Shown piece after piece: positions 36,368-45,711 of a DNA stretch of 64,000 bases. A model generated the notes under the pieces. It was given only the letters and a program-made list of their open reading frames with translations, searched no databases and had not been told where the DNA came from. Each line of letters starts with the position of its first letter. The first letter of the stretch is position 1. The translations under genes and the position numbers were made by a program. Origin of the DNA: Pacificispira sp040217575 (GTDB taxonomy: Bacteria; Pseudomonadota; Alphaproteobacteria; UBA8366; Aestuariispiraceae); the NCBI GenBank assembly GCA_040217575.1, contig JAVJPW010000006.1, positions 1 to 64,000 on the forward strand, given 5' to 3'.

Positions 36368-36434
36368 GCGGGCGGGGGCGGTTATTATGGGTGTCGGCGA
36401 TATTCGGGCTATCCGCGCGGATGCCCGCGGCCGG

Positions 36435-38576
36435 TCATTCCGCCGGCGCGGGCGTTCCGTCCCCTTCCGGCGGCGGTTCGCCGTAGCTCTTCCACTCGTC
36501 GCGGCCGCCGCGGTTGTCGATATAGTTTGCAAGCGCCACGACCACGCCGCGGTCATACTTCTTGTTGCCGTCGCCCAGCAGGATGTCCAGCGCCTTGTCG
36601 AAGCTCATGCCGGCGCGCCATGCCCGCGCGCTGACCATGCCGACGAAGGCGTTCGCCACCGCGCCGATCCGGGCGGTGATGACGATTTCCTTGCCCGCAA
36701 GACCGTCCGGCGTGCCGCTGCCGTCGAAATGTTCCTGCAACTGGCGCAGCGTGTCGTAGACCGGCCCGTCGAAATCGATGGTGGACACAAGATCCGCGCT
36801 GGTCAGGACAGACTGCTGAATCATCCGGATTTCGTCGTCGGTCAGCCCGCCCTGTTTCGTCAGAACCTCTTCCGGGATCGTGATCTTGCCCAGGTTCATC
36901 AGGCTGCCGGCGATGGCAGCGGATTCGATCAGGACGCGGTCCAGTTCCATTTCCTTTGCGACCGCGCGGGCGACTTCGCCGACGCGCACGGAATGGTTGG
37001 CAGAGAACGGGTCGCGGCGGTCGACCACCGACACCAGGGTCCCGACCAGCTGGCGCATCACCGCTTCGCGGCGTTCGCGTTCCAGCACGCTTTCGGTGAT
37101 GTCCTGGCTGACCATCAGGACACCGGGCGGGAAGTCTTCACGCGCGGGCAGCGGCTGGAAGTCGGACCGGTAGACCTTAAGCCCGTCGGCGCCGATTTCC
37201 ATTTCGTGCGTCACCGTCAGGCGTTCGCCCTTCGACAGGGCTTCTTTCACCCAGGCGGCGATGCGCTTGCCTTCGATGGGGCCCAGAATGGCCGACACAT
37301 GCTTGTCGAACATGTCCGACCGGTCCATCCGGGCCAGTTCAAGCGCTGTCTTGTTGAACCAGCGGTAATGTCCGTTTTCGTCCAGAATGACGATGGCGTT
37401 CGGCTGGCTGTCGGTGACCAGGTGCATGAAGTTCCGCTGACCCTGGAACCGGTTCGCCAGGGCTTCGAACTTTTCTGCCGCTTCGGTCGCGCGCTGGGAT
37501 GTCCCGTAGTACCACAGCGCCAGCATCCCGATCAGGACCAGGACGATGATGACGCCGAAGACGACCATCAACAGCTGCAGGCGCTGTTCGGATTCCGCCA
37601 GCGCCTCGGACGTGTCGACCTTGTAGACCAGGGTCCAGGGCACCTGTGTAAAGGACCGCGAGATGGCCAGCACCTCATTGCCCGCATAGTCGGTCGCGGT
37701 GGTGAACCCACCCACCGTGCGGATCGCCCAGGCCGCGGCCAGGTTCGGTGTGTCGGCGGCAAGGCCCTGTTCCAGCGGTCCCGTGCCGTCACGCCGCGGG
37801 GTCAGGTAGTTCACCTCGTTCCCGTCCTGCATGACGATCATGGTTTCCGCGGTTTCCTCGGACGCGCCCGGCTGTTCCAGCAGCGGATAAAGCTCGTCAC
37901 CGATTTCCTTCACGCCGACGACATAGCCCAGCTGCTCGTCATCCGACTGGATGGCAAAGATGGGAACCAGGAACGCCATGGACGGGTTGCCGCGTTCGTT
38001 CAGGAAGATATCGGAAATGGCCGTGCCGCCTTCTTCCGCGGACGCGATGAAGGCCCGCAGGGCGTTCTGCAGCGGCGGGAAGCCGTCGCTTTTCACGATG
38101 ACGAAGCTTTCCGTATCGACGATGGCAAGCCCGGCAACACCGGCCGGCTGAACATTCGCATTGATCTGTGCAAGCGGGGTGGAGCTTTCGAAACCTTCGC
38201 GGCTGGCGACCACCTGGAGCAGGTTCCCCAGATAGCCCAGTTCGGCAGGGGCCTCTTCACTGGTGGAGGTGGCGCCGGCTTCGTGGAAGACGGTCAGATA
38301 CAGCTGAACAGACGCGTTGTCGGCAATGGATTTCAGGCCCGCGGTCTGGCTGGATAGCCAGCGGCTGATGTCGGTCTGGCGGCTGTCGACGACGATCGAC
38401 ATGCGGTTCTGCCACTGGCGCATTTCGCGCTCGCGCTCGTTGGCGGCAAACTGAAGCATCAGGACCACGCCGACCACGGCAAAGATGATCACGCCGCCTG
38501 CGGTAAGAAGCATCTTCAGGCGCGGATTCATGCTTTTCTTCTCTGACTTGTCTTCGTCCTTCGTCGTGCTGCTCAC
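36435..38576 (-). CDS. Membrane sensor with PAS and degenerate HD-GYP domain
   Basis: About 713 residues from GTG 38576, which follows GGGGGA. Order: membrane helix 22-45, large periplasmic Cache-like sensor (about 50-325), helix 335-357, PAS (about 385-495), HD-GYP-like domain (about 505-690). In that domain the HD of HDxGK is MN (LMNLGK, 560-561), the HP motif is lost (QQS), HHE is LQE, and GYP is GTP; only the first His (NHSVRVG) and DG.G remain. It should not hydrolyse cyclic di-GMP but may bind it. It is divergent from a LapG-like BTLCP protease gene, 252 bp away. Confidence 0.88.
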   Translation of the reverse strand: MSSTTKDEDKSEKKSMNPRLKMLLTAGGVIIFAVVGVVLMLQFAANEREREMRQWQNRMSIVVDSRQTDISRWLSSQTAGLKSIADNASVQLYLTVFHEAGATSTSEEAPAELGYLGNLLQVVASREGFESSTPLAQINANVQPAGVAGLAIVDTESFVIVKSDGFPPLQNALRAFIASAEEGGTAISDIFLNERGNPSMAFLVPIFAIQSDDEQLGYVVGVKEIGDELYPLLEQPGASEETAETMIVMQDGNEVNYLTPRRDGTGPLEQGLAADTPNLAAAWAIRTVGGFTTATDYAGNEVLAISRSFTQVPWTLVYKVDTSEALAESEQRLQLLMVVFGVIIVLVLIGMLALWYYGTSQRATEAAEKFEALANRFQGQRNFMHLVTDSQPNAIVILDENGHYRWFNKTALELARMDRSDMFDKHVSAILGPIEGKRIAAWVKEALSKGERLTVTHEMEIGADGLKVYRSDFQPLPAREDFPPGVLMVSQDITESVLERERREAVMRQLVGTLVSVVDRRDPFSANHSVRVGEVARAVAKEMELDRVLIESAAIAGSLMNLGKITIPEEVLTKQGGLTDDEIRMIQQSVLTSADLVSTIDFDGPVYDTLRQLQEHFDGSGTPDGLAGKEIVITARIGAVANAFVGMVSARAWRAGMSFDKALDILLGDGNKKYDRGVVVALANYIDNRGGRDEWKSYGEPPPEGDGTPAPAE

Positions 38577-38828
38577 GAACCTGTCCCCCAAAAATTTTCA
38601 CCGACAGCAGGCGCAGATCGACCCTGCTTCGGCAGGATAATGCCGAAAAACATCGTGACAGTACACCCTTACCATAACTGCCCGACATTTATCAGCAATT
38701 CATGCTTTATGCGCGACATGTCTTGGCAAAATCACAGGCCAAAAATATAGTAAATGCGGACGGGGCAAACACGGGCTGAATAACGCCGTGTCGGGTTACC
38801 TCGACCGCGTCGCGCCGGCCCAAAATGG

Positions 38829-39491
38829 ATGATCGAGATGTCTCGTAATGGATTCCTTTCCCTGATCGTCGGCGCCGCCGCAATATTGTGTGTGGCGGCG
38901 ATACCGGTGCAACAGGCATCGGCGACGGGCATTCGCCTGTTCGGTACGAATGAAATCGGGTCCAACAACCTGAGCCGGTTCGAAAAATGGCTGGGTGTCC
39001 TGGATCGCTATTCGGGCGAAGCTCCGAACGAACTTCAGGCCTGTCAGCCGACGGCGACGGACCAGTGCCATGTCGCGCGCTGGCGGATTTTCCTGAACCG
39101 GCTGGCGGAATATTCGCCGCGCGAACAGCTGGACTATGTGAACCAGTATCTGAACCAGTACGCCTATATCCTGGACCCCATCAATTACGGGCGCCGGGAC
39201 TATTGGGCGACGCCGCGCGAGTTCATGTACCGCACCGGCGATTGCGAAGACTACGCGATCAGTAAGTATGTTTCGCTTCTGCATCTGGGCTGGTCCCAGG
39301 AAAGCATGCGCATCGTGGTCCTGAACGACCTGAACCTGGATACGCCGCATGCGATCCTGGTGGTCTATTTCGAAGGCCAGGCGCTGGTTCTGGACAATCA
39401 GATCCCGCAGGTGATCGAAGCGGACCGCATCCGTCATTACGAACCGATTTTCTCCATCAACGAAGATCGCTGGTGGCTTCACCGGTCCTGA
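38829..39491 (+). CDS. LapG-like bacterial transglutaminase-like cysteine protease (BTLCP)
   Basis: 220 residues with a signal peptide (about 1-32, ending QQASA), so periplasmic. The catalytic triad is C139 in GDCEDYAISKY, H174 in TPHAILVVYF and D189 in ALVLDNQ. The Asp and Glu beside the Cys match the calcium site of LapG. In pseudomonads, LapG cuts the adhesin LapA unless LapD holds it. No adhesin or LapD is in the window, but the divergent neighbour is a membrane protein with a periplasmic sensor and a dead HD-GYP domain. Start 38829 or the ATG at 38838. Confidence 0.9.
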   Translation: MIEMSRNGFLSLIVGAAAILCVAAIPVQQASATGIRLFGTNEIGSNNLSRFEKWLGVLDRYSGEAPNELQACQPTATDQCHVARWRIFLNRLAEYSPREQLDYVNQYLNQYAYILDPINYGRRDYWATPREFMYRTGDCEDYAISKYVSLLHLGWSQESMRIVVLNDLNLDTPHAILVVYFEGQALVLDNQIPQVIEADRIRHYEPIFSINEDRWWLHRS

Positions 39492-39513
39492 TCCGGCCGC
39501 ACAGTGCACTCAA

Positions 39514-40293
39514 TCAGGTCTGCAGGTAGCGCGAAGGCGTTGCGCCCAGCGTTTTCTTGAACATGGCGATGAAGGCGGACGGGCTGTCGTATCCCAGCGA
39601 CAGGGCAACGCTGGTCACCGGTTCCCCGTTTCCAAGGCGTTCCAGGGCCGCCAGCAGCACGCGCTGGCGCCGCCAGGCACCGAATGACAGCCCCGTTTCC
39701 TTATGGAACAGGCGCGCCAGCGTGCGCGGTGCGGCGCCGGTGGATTTCGCGAAATCCTCCAGCCGCCGGCGGTCCGACGGGTCCGCCAGCAGGGCGTTGG
39801 TGACACTGCGCAGGCGGCTGTCCGCCGGCAGGGGCAGCCGTAATTCTGCCGGTTCCGCCGCACGAATCCGGTCCAACAGGACCGCCATCAACCGGCCCGC
39901 CGCCCCTTCGCGATCCCAATCCCGCGGCAGGTCGGTCGCTTCCAGGATCAACTGCCGCAACAGCGGGTCGACCGACACGACCGTGCAATGTTCCGGCATG
40001 CCGCCGCAGGCGTCGTTCGCGACATACAGACTTCGGAATTTCGCAGGACCCACGGTGCGAATATCATGCTTGAGTTCCGGCGGAATCCAGACCGCCATGG
40101 CGGGCGGCGCGGTAAACCGCCCTTCATCGGTCAGGACGGTCAGCACCCCTTCCGACGAATAGGTGAATTGACCCCATTCATGGGCATGGGCGGGGAACTG
40201 GTCCTCATGATCCAAATCGAAGGCGCGCACCTCGATCGGGCGGATCAGGTGGTTCGGAATGGGCGCGCGTTCAAGTTGACCGTTTTGCGACAT
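39514..40293 (-). CDS. AraC-family regulator with cupin sensor
   Basis: 259 residues. The N-terminal cupin-like domain has HAHEWGQFTYSSEGVLTVLTDEG, and the C-terminal AraC DNA-binding domain has RRLEDFAKSTGAAPRTLARLFHKETGLSFGAWRRQ...VTSVALSLGYDSPSAFIAMFKKTLG. This is the NimR/YdeC-like type, which often controls an adjacent efflux gene. The divergent MFS gene 82 bp away is the obvious target. Confidence 0.9.
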   Translation of the reverse strand: MSQNGQLERAPIPNHLIRPIEVRAFDLDHEDQFPAHAHEWGQFTYSSEGVLTVLTDEGRFTAPPAMAVWIPPELKHDIRTVGPAKFRSLYVANDACGGMPEHCTVVSVDPLLRQLILEATDLPRDWDREGAAGRLMAVLLDRIRAAEPAELRLPLPADSRLRSVTNALLADPSDRRRLEDFAKSTGAAPRTLARLFHKETGLSFGAWRRQRVLLAALERLGNGEPVTSVALSLGYDSPSAFIAMFKKTLGATPSRYLQT

Positions 40294-40375
40294 TACTTGG
40301 CATTATGCCGCAAGACTGTCGGGTTCGCCAGGCGTATATCAGGTTTTCAGGAAATCGATATTCGGTGGATGTGTG

Positions 40376-41635
40376 ATGGCAAGATATGTTCCGACCTTCC
40401 TGCGCGGCCCGGAGGGGATGCTGATCCTGATGGCGTTCGCCATGGCGCTCAGCATGCAGGGGTGGTTTGCGCTGTTGAACAATTTCGTCGTGGAACGGGC
40501 GGGTTTTACCGGCGTTGAAATCGGCTTCCTGCAGTCGATCCGTGAAATTCCGGGGTTCCTGTCCTTTGCCGCGGTGCTGCTTCTGCCGTTCATCCGCGAA
40601 CAGAATCTGGCGTTCCTGTCGCTGGCGATGCTGGGGGTCGGCACGGCCATTACGGGCTATTTCCCGACCGAGCTGGGCCTTTATCTGACGACGCTTCTGA
40701 TGTCGACCGGGTTCCATTACTACGAAACGATGAACCAGTCCCTGACGCTTCAGATGATTGAAAAGAAGCGTGCGCCGCTGCATCTGGCAACGCAGCTGAA
40801 GGCGGCGTCTATCGGGACATTCTTCATTTTCATCATCATCATCGCCTTCTTCAACGATTCCGCTTTCGTGCGGCTTCAGACCCTGATGGGCATTGCCGAC
40901 CCGCTGACCGGGTTCAATCTGGGCTATGTTCCGATCTATCTGTTCGCGGGCGTGGCGACGGCGGTCATCGCCGTCTTCTGCAAGCTCTACTATCCGTTCT
41001 TTGAGGCGGCGGAGGTTCAGACCAAGTCGTTGTTCCTGCGGCGGCGGTACTGGCTTTATTACGCGCTGACCTTCATGGGCGGCGCGCGGCGCCAGATCTT
41101 CATGGTCTTCGCCGGGTTCCTGATGGTCGAAAAGTTCGGCTATGACGCAACGGCAATCACGCTTCTGTTCATGGTCAACCTGGTCGCGAACATCTGGATT
41201 GCCCCGTATATCGGTCGTTTCATCGCGAAAATGGGCGAACGGCGCGCGCTGATCGTCGAATATATCGGGTTGATCTGCGTGTTCGGCGGCTACGCGGTGG
41301 TGGAAGACGCGTCCATCGCGGCGTTCCTTTACATCGTGGACCACCTGTTCTTCGCCTTTTCGATGGCGATCAAGACCTATTTTCAGAAGATCGCCGACCC
41401 GAAGGACATCGCATCCACCGCGGGCGTCAGCTTCACCATCAACCATATCGCCGCGGTCGGCATTCCGGCGGCTTTTGGCTTCCTCTATCTGGAAGACGAA
41501 GGGCTGGTCTTCCTCCTGGGGGCGGGCATGGCGGTTGTGTCCCTGATCCTGGCGCTGCTGGTGCCGCGCGATCCCGAACCGGGGAACGAGACGATTCTGG
41601 GTGCCGGCGCCCCCAGCCCCCAACCGGCGGAATAG
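40376..41635 (+). CDS. MFS transporter
   Basis: 419 residues with 11 to 12 membrane segments, including GMLILMAFAMALSMQGWFALLNNFVV at the start and the loop RFIAKMGERRALI. The codon before ATG 40376 is GTG, which could also serve. The divergent AraC gene probably regulates it. The substrate is unknown; YdeC/NimR-linked exporters move drugs or small metabolites, so efflux is a fair guess only. Confidence 0.85.
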   Translation: MARYVPTFLRGPEGMLILMAFAMALSMQGWFALLNNFVVERAGFTGVEIGFLQSIREIPGFLSFAAVLLLPFIREQNLAFLSLAMLGVGTAITGYFPTELGLYLTTLLMSTGFHYYETMNQSLTLQMIEKKRAPLHLATQLKAASIGTFFIFIIIIAFFNDSAFVRLQTLMGIADPLTGFNLGYVPIYLFAGVATAVIAVFCKLYYPFFEAAEVQTKSLFLRRRYWLYYALTFMGGARRQIFMVFAGFLMVEKFGYDATAITLLFMVNLVANIWIAPYIGRFIAKMGERRALIVEYIGLICVFGGYAVVEDASIAAFLYIVDHLFFAFSMAIKTYFQKIADPKDIASTAGVSFTINHIAAVGIPAAFGFLYLEDEGLVFLLGAGMAVVSLILALLVPRDPEPGNETILGAGAPSPQPAE

Positions 41636-41737
41636 CCGAGCGACCCGTCTTGATTCAGGTCAATGCCGGCCCCGGCATCGGCGCGTATGAGGGTAAGTGA
41701 AACCAAGACTTTCCCCGTCGCGTGAAGGAACAGTGCC

Positions 41738-41896
41738 ATGCTGGAAGCCCTGAAACCCATCCTGCTTGCCGTTGCCGGCGTCCTGGTCATCCTGGGCTTC
41801 GCCGCGACGCTCTATTTCGGGCTGGAAGCGGTCTTTTGGGTCGCCCTGATTCTGGTCCCCATCGTCTTCGTCCAGACCCTTCTTTGGGGGCGGTAG
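41738..41896 (+). CDS. Small two-helix membrane protein
   Basis: A 52-residue open frame from ATG 41738 to TAG 41896, preceded by AAGGA. It starts MLEALKPILLAVAGVLVILGF and has two hydrophobic stretches (about 7-27 and 29-48) joined by a very short turn, ending LLWGR. A terminator-like hairpin follows 13 bp later. The clean hydrophobic pattern, ribosome site and terminator argue that it is real. I do not recognise the family. Confidence 0.65.
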   Translation: MLEALKPILLAVAGVLVILGFAATLYFGLEAVFWVALILVPIVFVQTLLWGR

Positions 41897-41909
41897 CGGG
41901 CGCATCGGA

Positions 41910-41941
41910 AAACCCCGCCGCGGCGGCGCCGGGCGGGGTTT
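41910..41941. terminator. Bidirectional terminator between the small membrane gene and infC
   Basis: A 10-bp stem AAACCCCGCC/GGCGGGGTTT (41910-41919 with 41932-41941) with a 12-nt loop. It lies 13 bp after one gene and 35 bp after the end of the convergent infC; each strand ends in a short T-run, so it can serve both. Confidence 0.75.
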
Positions 41942-41976
41942 CCAAAATCATTCAATCGGTATGACGGTTGCCGCGT

Positions 41977-42513
41977 TCAGCGCGGTGCCAGGACCATGAT
42001 CATCTGGCGCCCTTCCATGTTGGGATGGGATTCGACCTTGGCCTTTTCTTCCATTTCCGCTTTCACGCGTTTCAGGACTTCCAGCCCCAGTTCCTGGTGC
42101 GCCATTTCGCGCCCGCGGAACCGCAAGGTCACTTTCACCTTGTCGCCTTCGTCGATGAACTTGTTGAGCGAGCGCATTTTGACTTCATAGTCATGCTGTT
42201 CGATGTTCGGCCGGAACTTGATTTCCTTGACCTCAATCGTCTTCTGTTTCTTGCGCGCCTCGTTCTTGCGCTTCTGTTGTTCGTATTTGAACTTGCCGTA
42301 GTCCAAAAGCTTGCAGACCGGCGGGTCGGCATTGGGTGAAACCTCGACCAGGTCCAGCCCCGCGGCGGCCGCGATCTCGATCCCTTCGGCTACAGTGATA
42401 ACGCCGTGGTTATCGCCATCTTCGCTGATCACCCGAACCTTCTCCGCGGTGATCTCTTCGTTTACACGGGGCCCATCTTTCGTCGGGGCCGGTGCGTAAT
42501 GTGGTCTGCGTAT
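41977..42513 (-). CDS. infC: Translation initiation factor IF-3 with ATA start codon
   Basis: 178 residues. IF-3 binds the 30S subunit and checks initiator tRNA and start codon. The usual N-domain (PHYAPAPTKDGPRVNEEIT) and C-domain (KFRPNIEQHDYEVKMR...KVKVTLRFRGREM) are both complete. The only start giving a full N-terminus is ATA at 42513, with GGAGG five bases before it; the first in-frame GTG would drop the first 27 residues. Rare infC start codons let IF-3 repress its own translation. It lies 83 bp downstream of thrS, the conserved thrS-infC order. rpmI and rplT do not follow. Confidence 0.95.
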   Translation of the reverse strand: MRRPHYAPAPTKDGPRVNEEITAEKVRVISEDGDNHGVITVAEGIEIAAAAGLDLVEVSPNADPPVCKLLDYGKFKYEQQKRKNEARKKQKTIEVKEIKFRPNIEQHDYEVKMRSLNKFIDEGDKVKVTLRFRGREMAHQELGLEVLKRVKAEMEEKAKVESHPNMEGRQMIMVLAPR

Positions 42514-42596
42514 TGGAACCTCCTCGACCGATTTCCGAACGGCCGTCTAGTTGTGAACAAATCTACCGGCTAAAACAAAGCAATGCCGACAACCCC

Positions 42597-44552
42597 TCAG
42601 CCTGCGGCGCCGGTCGGCATCTGCGCTTCGCCTTTTAGGATATGAATTGCGTCGTCCAGCGCAAGGATTTCCTGATTCTTGCCGCCAAGGCGCCGAAGCG
42701 CGACCGTGCCTTCTTCCTGTTCGCGTTTGCCGACGACCAGAATGGCGGGCACTTTCTGCATCGAAATCTCGCGGATTTTCAGGTTGATCTTCTCGTTCCG
42801 CAGGTCCGCTTCGGCCCGCAGGCCCGCCGCCTTCAGCTTTGACAGAACCTGTTCGGCATAGCCGTCCGCGTCGTTGGTAATCGTCGCGACGGTCGCCTGG
42901 ACCGGTGCCATCCACAGCGGGAACCGGCCCGAGAACTGTTCGATCAGGATGCCGATGAACCGTTCGAACGACCCCAGAATCGCGCGGTGCAGCATGACCG
43001 GGCGGTAGCGGTTGCCGTCTTCGGCCATATAGGTCGCGTCCAGCCGTTCCGGCAGCACGAAGTCGACCTGCAGGGTTCCGCACTGCCAGTCCCGGCCGAT
43101 GGCATCCCGCAGGACGAATTCCAGTTTCGGGCCGTAGAAGGCGCCTTCGCCGGGATTCAGGGTAAAGGTCGCGCCGGCGGCTTCGGTCGCACGTTTCAGC
43201 GCCGCCTCCGCCTTGTCCCAGACCTCGTCCGCGCCGGCGCGCACTTCGGGCCGGTCGGAGAATTTGATCTTGAACTCTTCGAACCCGAAATCGCGATAGA
43301 TCGACGCCAGCAGGTCGATGAAGATCTTGGTTTCCGATTCGATCTGATCTTCGGTGCAGAAGATGTGCGCATCGTCCTGTGTGAAGGCGCGCACACGCAT
43401 GATGCCGTGCAGCGCGCCGGACGGTTCGTACCGGTGGCAGGATCCGAACTCGGCCATGCGGATCGGCAGGTCGCGGTAGGACTTGATGCCCTGGCGGAAA
43501 ATCTGGACATGGCCGGGGCAGTTCATGGGCTTCAGCGCCAGCATGCGCCGGTTGCCGCCCTCTTCCGATGCGGTGTCGACCTCGTCCACTTCGGCGATGA
43601 ACATATGCTCGCGGAACTTGTCCCAGTGGCCGGACTTTTCCCACAGCGCGCGGTCGACCAGTTGCGGGGTCTTCACCTCCACATAACCGGCTTCATCCAG
43701 ACGGTGGCGCATATAGCGTTCGCAGGCCCGGTACAGCGCCCAGCCCTTCGGGTGCCAGAATATGGACCCGCGGGCCTCTTCCTGGATGTGGAACAGGTCC
43801 AGTTCCTTGCCCAATTTGCGGTGGTCGCGCTTTTCCGCCTCTTCAATGCGGGTCAGATAGGCCTTCAGTTCCTTCTCGTCCCGCCAGGCGGTGCCGTACA
43901 TGCGCTGAAGCTGCGGATTGTTGGGGTCGCCGCGCCAATAGGCGCCGGCCAGCCGTAGCAGCTTGAATGCCTTGCCCAGACGCCCGGTGGACGGCAGGTG
44001 CGGGCCCTTGCACAGGTCGATCCAGTCGCCCTGGCGGTACATGGTGATCTCTTCGTCGGCGGGCAGCTCATAGACCCATTCCGCCTTGAAGCTTTCGCCC
44101 TTTTCCTTGAAGAAGGCGGCAACCTCGTCACGGGTCCATACCTCGCGCACGATGGCGACGTCCCGGTCGACGATTTCCTTCATGCGGGCTTCGATCGCTT
44201 CGAAGTCTTCCGATGAAAACGGTTCTTCGCGGTGGAAGTCGTAATAGAAACCTTCTTCGGTCGCCGGGCCGAACGTGATCTGGGTGCCGGGGAACAGTTC
44301 CTGTACCGCCATGGCCAGCACATGGGCGGCGTCGTGGCGGATCAATTCCAGCGCGTCGTCGTCCTGGCGCCGGATCAGTTCCAGTTTCGCATCCTGTTCG
44401 ATGGGACGGTTCAGGTCCCATTCCCGACCGTCAACGCGGGCCAGCACGGCCGCCTTCGCGAGACCGGGGCCGATATCTTCAGCCACTTTCAGGGCTGAAA
44501 CCGGACCGTCATAGGATTTCACACTGCCGTCGGGGAGGGTCAAAGCGACCAT
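42597..44552 (-). CDS. thrS: Threonyl-tRNA synthetase
   Basis: 651 residues, full length. Domains: TGS (1-65), the second additional domain with editing-site HxxxH (HDAAHVLAMA, about 73) and later CKGPHLPSTG, class II catalytic core with motif 2 (EFGSCHRYEPSGALHG) and motif 3 (MLHRAILGSFERFIGILIEQ), zinc-ligand Cys in KPMNCPGH, and the anticodon-binding domain (about 545-645). It charges tRNA-Thr. It is followed by infC in the same direction. About 200 bp upstream is free of genes; no clear leader structure was found. Confidence 0.97.
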   Translation of the reverse strand: MVALTLPDGSVKSYDGPVSALKVAEDIGPGLAKAAVLARVDGREWDLNRPIEQDAKLELIRRQDDDALELIRHDAAHVLAMAVQELFPGTQITFGPATEEGFYYDFHREEPFSSEDFEAIEARMKEIVDRDVAIVREVWTRDEVAAFFKEKGESFKAEWVYELPADEEITMYRQGDWIDLCKGPHLPSTGRLGKAFKLLRLAGAYWRGDPNNPQLQRMYGTAWRDEKELKAYLTRIEEAEKRDHRKLGKELDLFHIQEEARGSIFWHPKGWALYRACERYMRHRLDEAGYVEVKTPQLVDRALWEKSGHWDKFREHMFIAEVDEVDTASEEGGNRRMLALKPMNCPGHVQIFRQGIKSYRDLPIRMAEFGSCHRYEPSGALHGIMRVRAFTQDDAHIFCTEDQIESETKIFIDLLASIYRDFGFEEFKIKFSDRPEVRAGADEVWDKAEAALKRATEAAGATFTLNPGEGAFYGPKLEFVLRDAIGRDWQCGTLQVDFVLPERLDATYMAEDGNRYRPVMLHRAILGSFERFIGILIEQFSGRFPLWMAPVQATVATITNDADGYAEQVLSKLKAAGLRAEADLRNEKINLKIREISMQKVPAILVVGKREQEEGTVALRRLGGKNQEILALDDAIHILKGEAQMPTGAAG

Positions 44553-44759
44553 GATCTATCTCCTTCCAGGTCCCGCCCACCAAGCGGGGCACCGTTTCCG
44601 GATCGCGGGTAACTCGGCCGATAAAGGAAGGGGCCGCCCCCGCAAACCTTTCATTCCTGTCTGCCGCATCGCCTCGCCCCTACCAAGGGCGGCCAGCCGA
44701 CGCAGCGCCAATTGCCCGTTACCGGACAGGCGAGGGTGTAGCCGAAGGTTGATTGCCAA

Positions 44760-45692
44760 TCAAGTGCGTTTGATCGCGTCCAGAACGGTGATCAGCGGCA
44801 GTTCGCCCAGTTTATGGACGCGCACGATGGAGACATGTTTGCCGCGCTGGCCGCACAGTTTCGGGTCCGACGCGTGCGAATAAAGGACAACCGACCGGCA
44901 GCCCAGGGCGGCGGTCATGTGCATCGGGCCAGTATCGTTGCCGACCGCGAGTTCCGCCCGGCGGGCAAGACCGGCCAGTTCGAACAGCGATGTCTTGCCG
45001 GTCAGGTCAACCGCCGCCGGGCAGGATTTAGCAATCGCCGCGGTCCATTCGGCGTCCGCGTCGGTTCCGATCAGGACCGGTGTCAGATCCGTGGACACAA
45101 GATGGTTCGCCAGGTCGGAAAACCCCTGAACGGTCCATCGCTTTTCCGGCCTGTGCGGTGCGCCGCCCGGAACGATCAGGGCGAAATCCTTCGGCAGGTC
45201 GAAGGCCGACAGGTCCGCATCGGCCCAATTCAACCGCGGTTCCGGAAATTTCGAAATGCCCGCCATTTCCAGCTGTTCGCGCTGGCGGTCCAGCGTGTGC
45301 ATCCGGTCCCGGTTCGGGTTGGCGTGCGGGTGGGACGCACCACCGGCGATCCCGGACAGAGCCGGCTGTCCCGGCCACATCATGCGCCAATAGAGCGCCG
45401 ACCGGTCCGATGTCTGCAGGTCGAAAACCATGTCGAACTTGCCCGCGCGCAACTTCTGGCGAAGGGCGAAATACTGCCCGATACGTTTCGGCTTGTCGTC
45501 GACCCAGACGTCGTCGAACCAGCCCGATTTTTCCGCCAGTTCCTTGAACGGCGCGGTGGTCAACAGCGTGATATGCGCCTTCGGCCGGGCACGGCGTATG
45601 GCGTTGAACGGCCCGAACGCCTGAACGAAGTCGCCCAGCGCACCCAGCTTTATGACCAGAATGTTCTTCAGATTGCGGGGCAGGGCGGTCAT
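44760..45692 (-). CDS. Glycosyltransferase family 9 (heptosyltransferase-like)
   Basis: 310 residues. The N-terminus NILVIKLGALGDFVQAFGPFNAIRRARP and the C-terminal VGNDTGPMHMTAALGC, which binds the ADP-sugar, are typical of WaaC/WaaF/WaaQ-type enzymes. It adds heptose or a related sugar to the LPS core; with hldE elsewhere in the window this is a consistent set. The start at 45692 lies 19 bp after the preceding GT4 gene, so the two are co-transcribed. The long open frame upstream of 45692 overlaps that gene and is not used. Confidence 0.9.
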   Translation of the reverse strand: MTALPRNLKNILVIKLGALGDFVQAFGPFNAIRRARPKAHITLLTTAPFKELAEKSGWFDDVWVDDKPKRIGQYFALRQKLRAGKFDMVFDLQTSDRSALYWRMMWPGQPALSGIAGGASHPHANPNRDRMHTLDRQREQLEMAGISKFPEPRLNWADADLSAFDLPKDFALIVPGGAPHRPEKRWTVQGFSDLANHLVSTDLTPVLIGTDADAEWTAAIAKSCPAAVDLTGKTSLFELAGLARRAELAVGNDTGPMHMTAALGCRSVVLYSHASDPKLCGQRGKHVSIVRVHKLGELPLITVLDAIKRT

Positions 45693-45711
45693 GGCGCTAC
45701 GATCCCGTCCC

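Noticed and set aside
36312..38357. A 681-residue open frame on the plus strand
   Set aside because: Antisense to the HD-GYP gene, which has clear domains and membrane helices.
44553..44759. A T-box or attenuator leader before thrS
   Set aside because: No T-box sequence or terminator/antiterminator pair found; T-boxes are not expected in proteobacteria.
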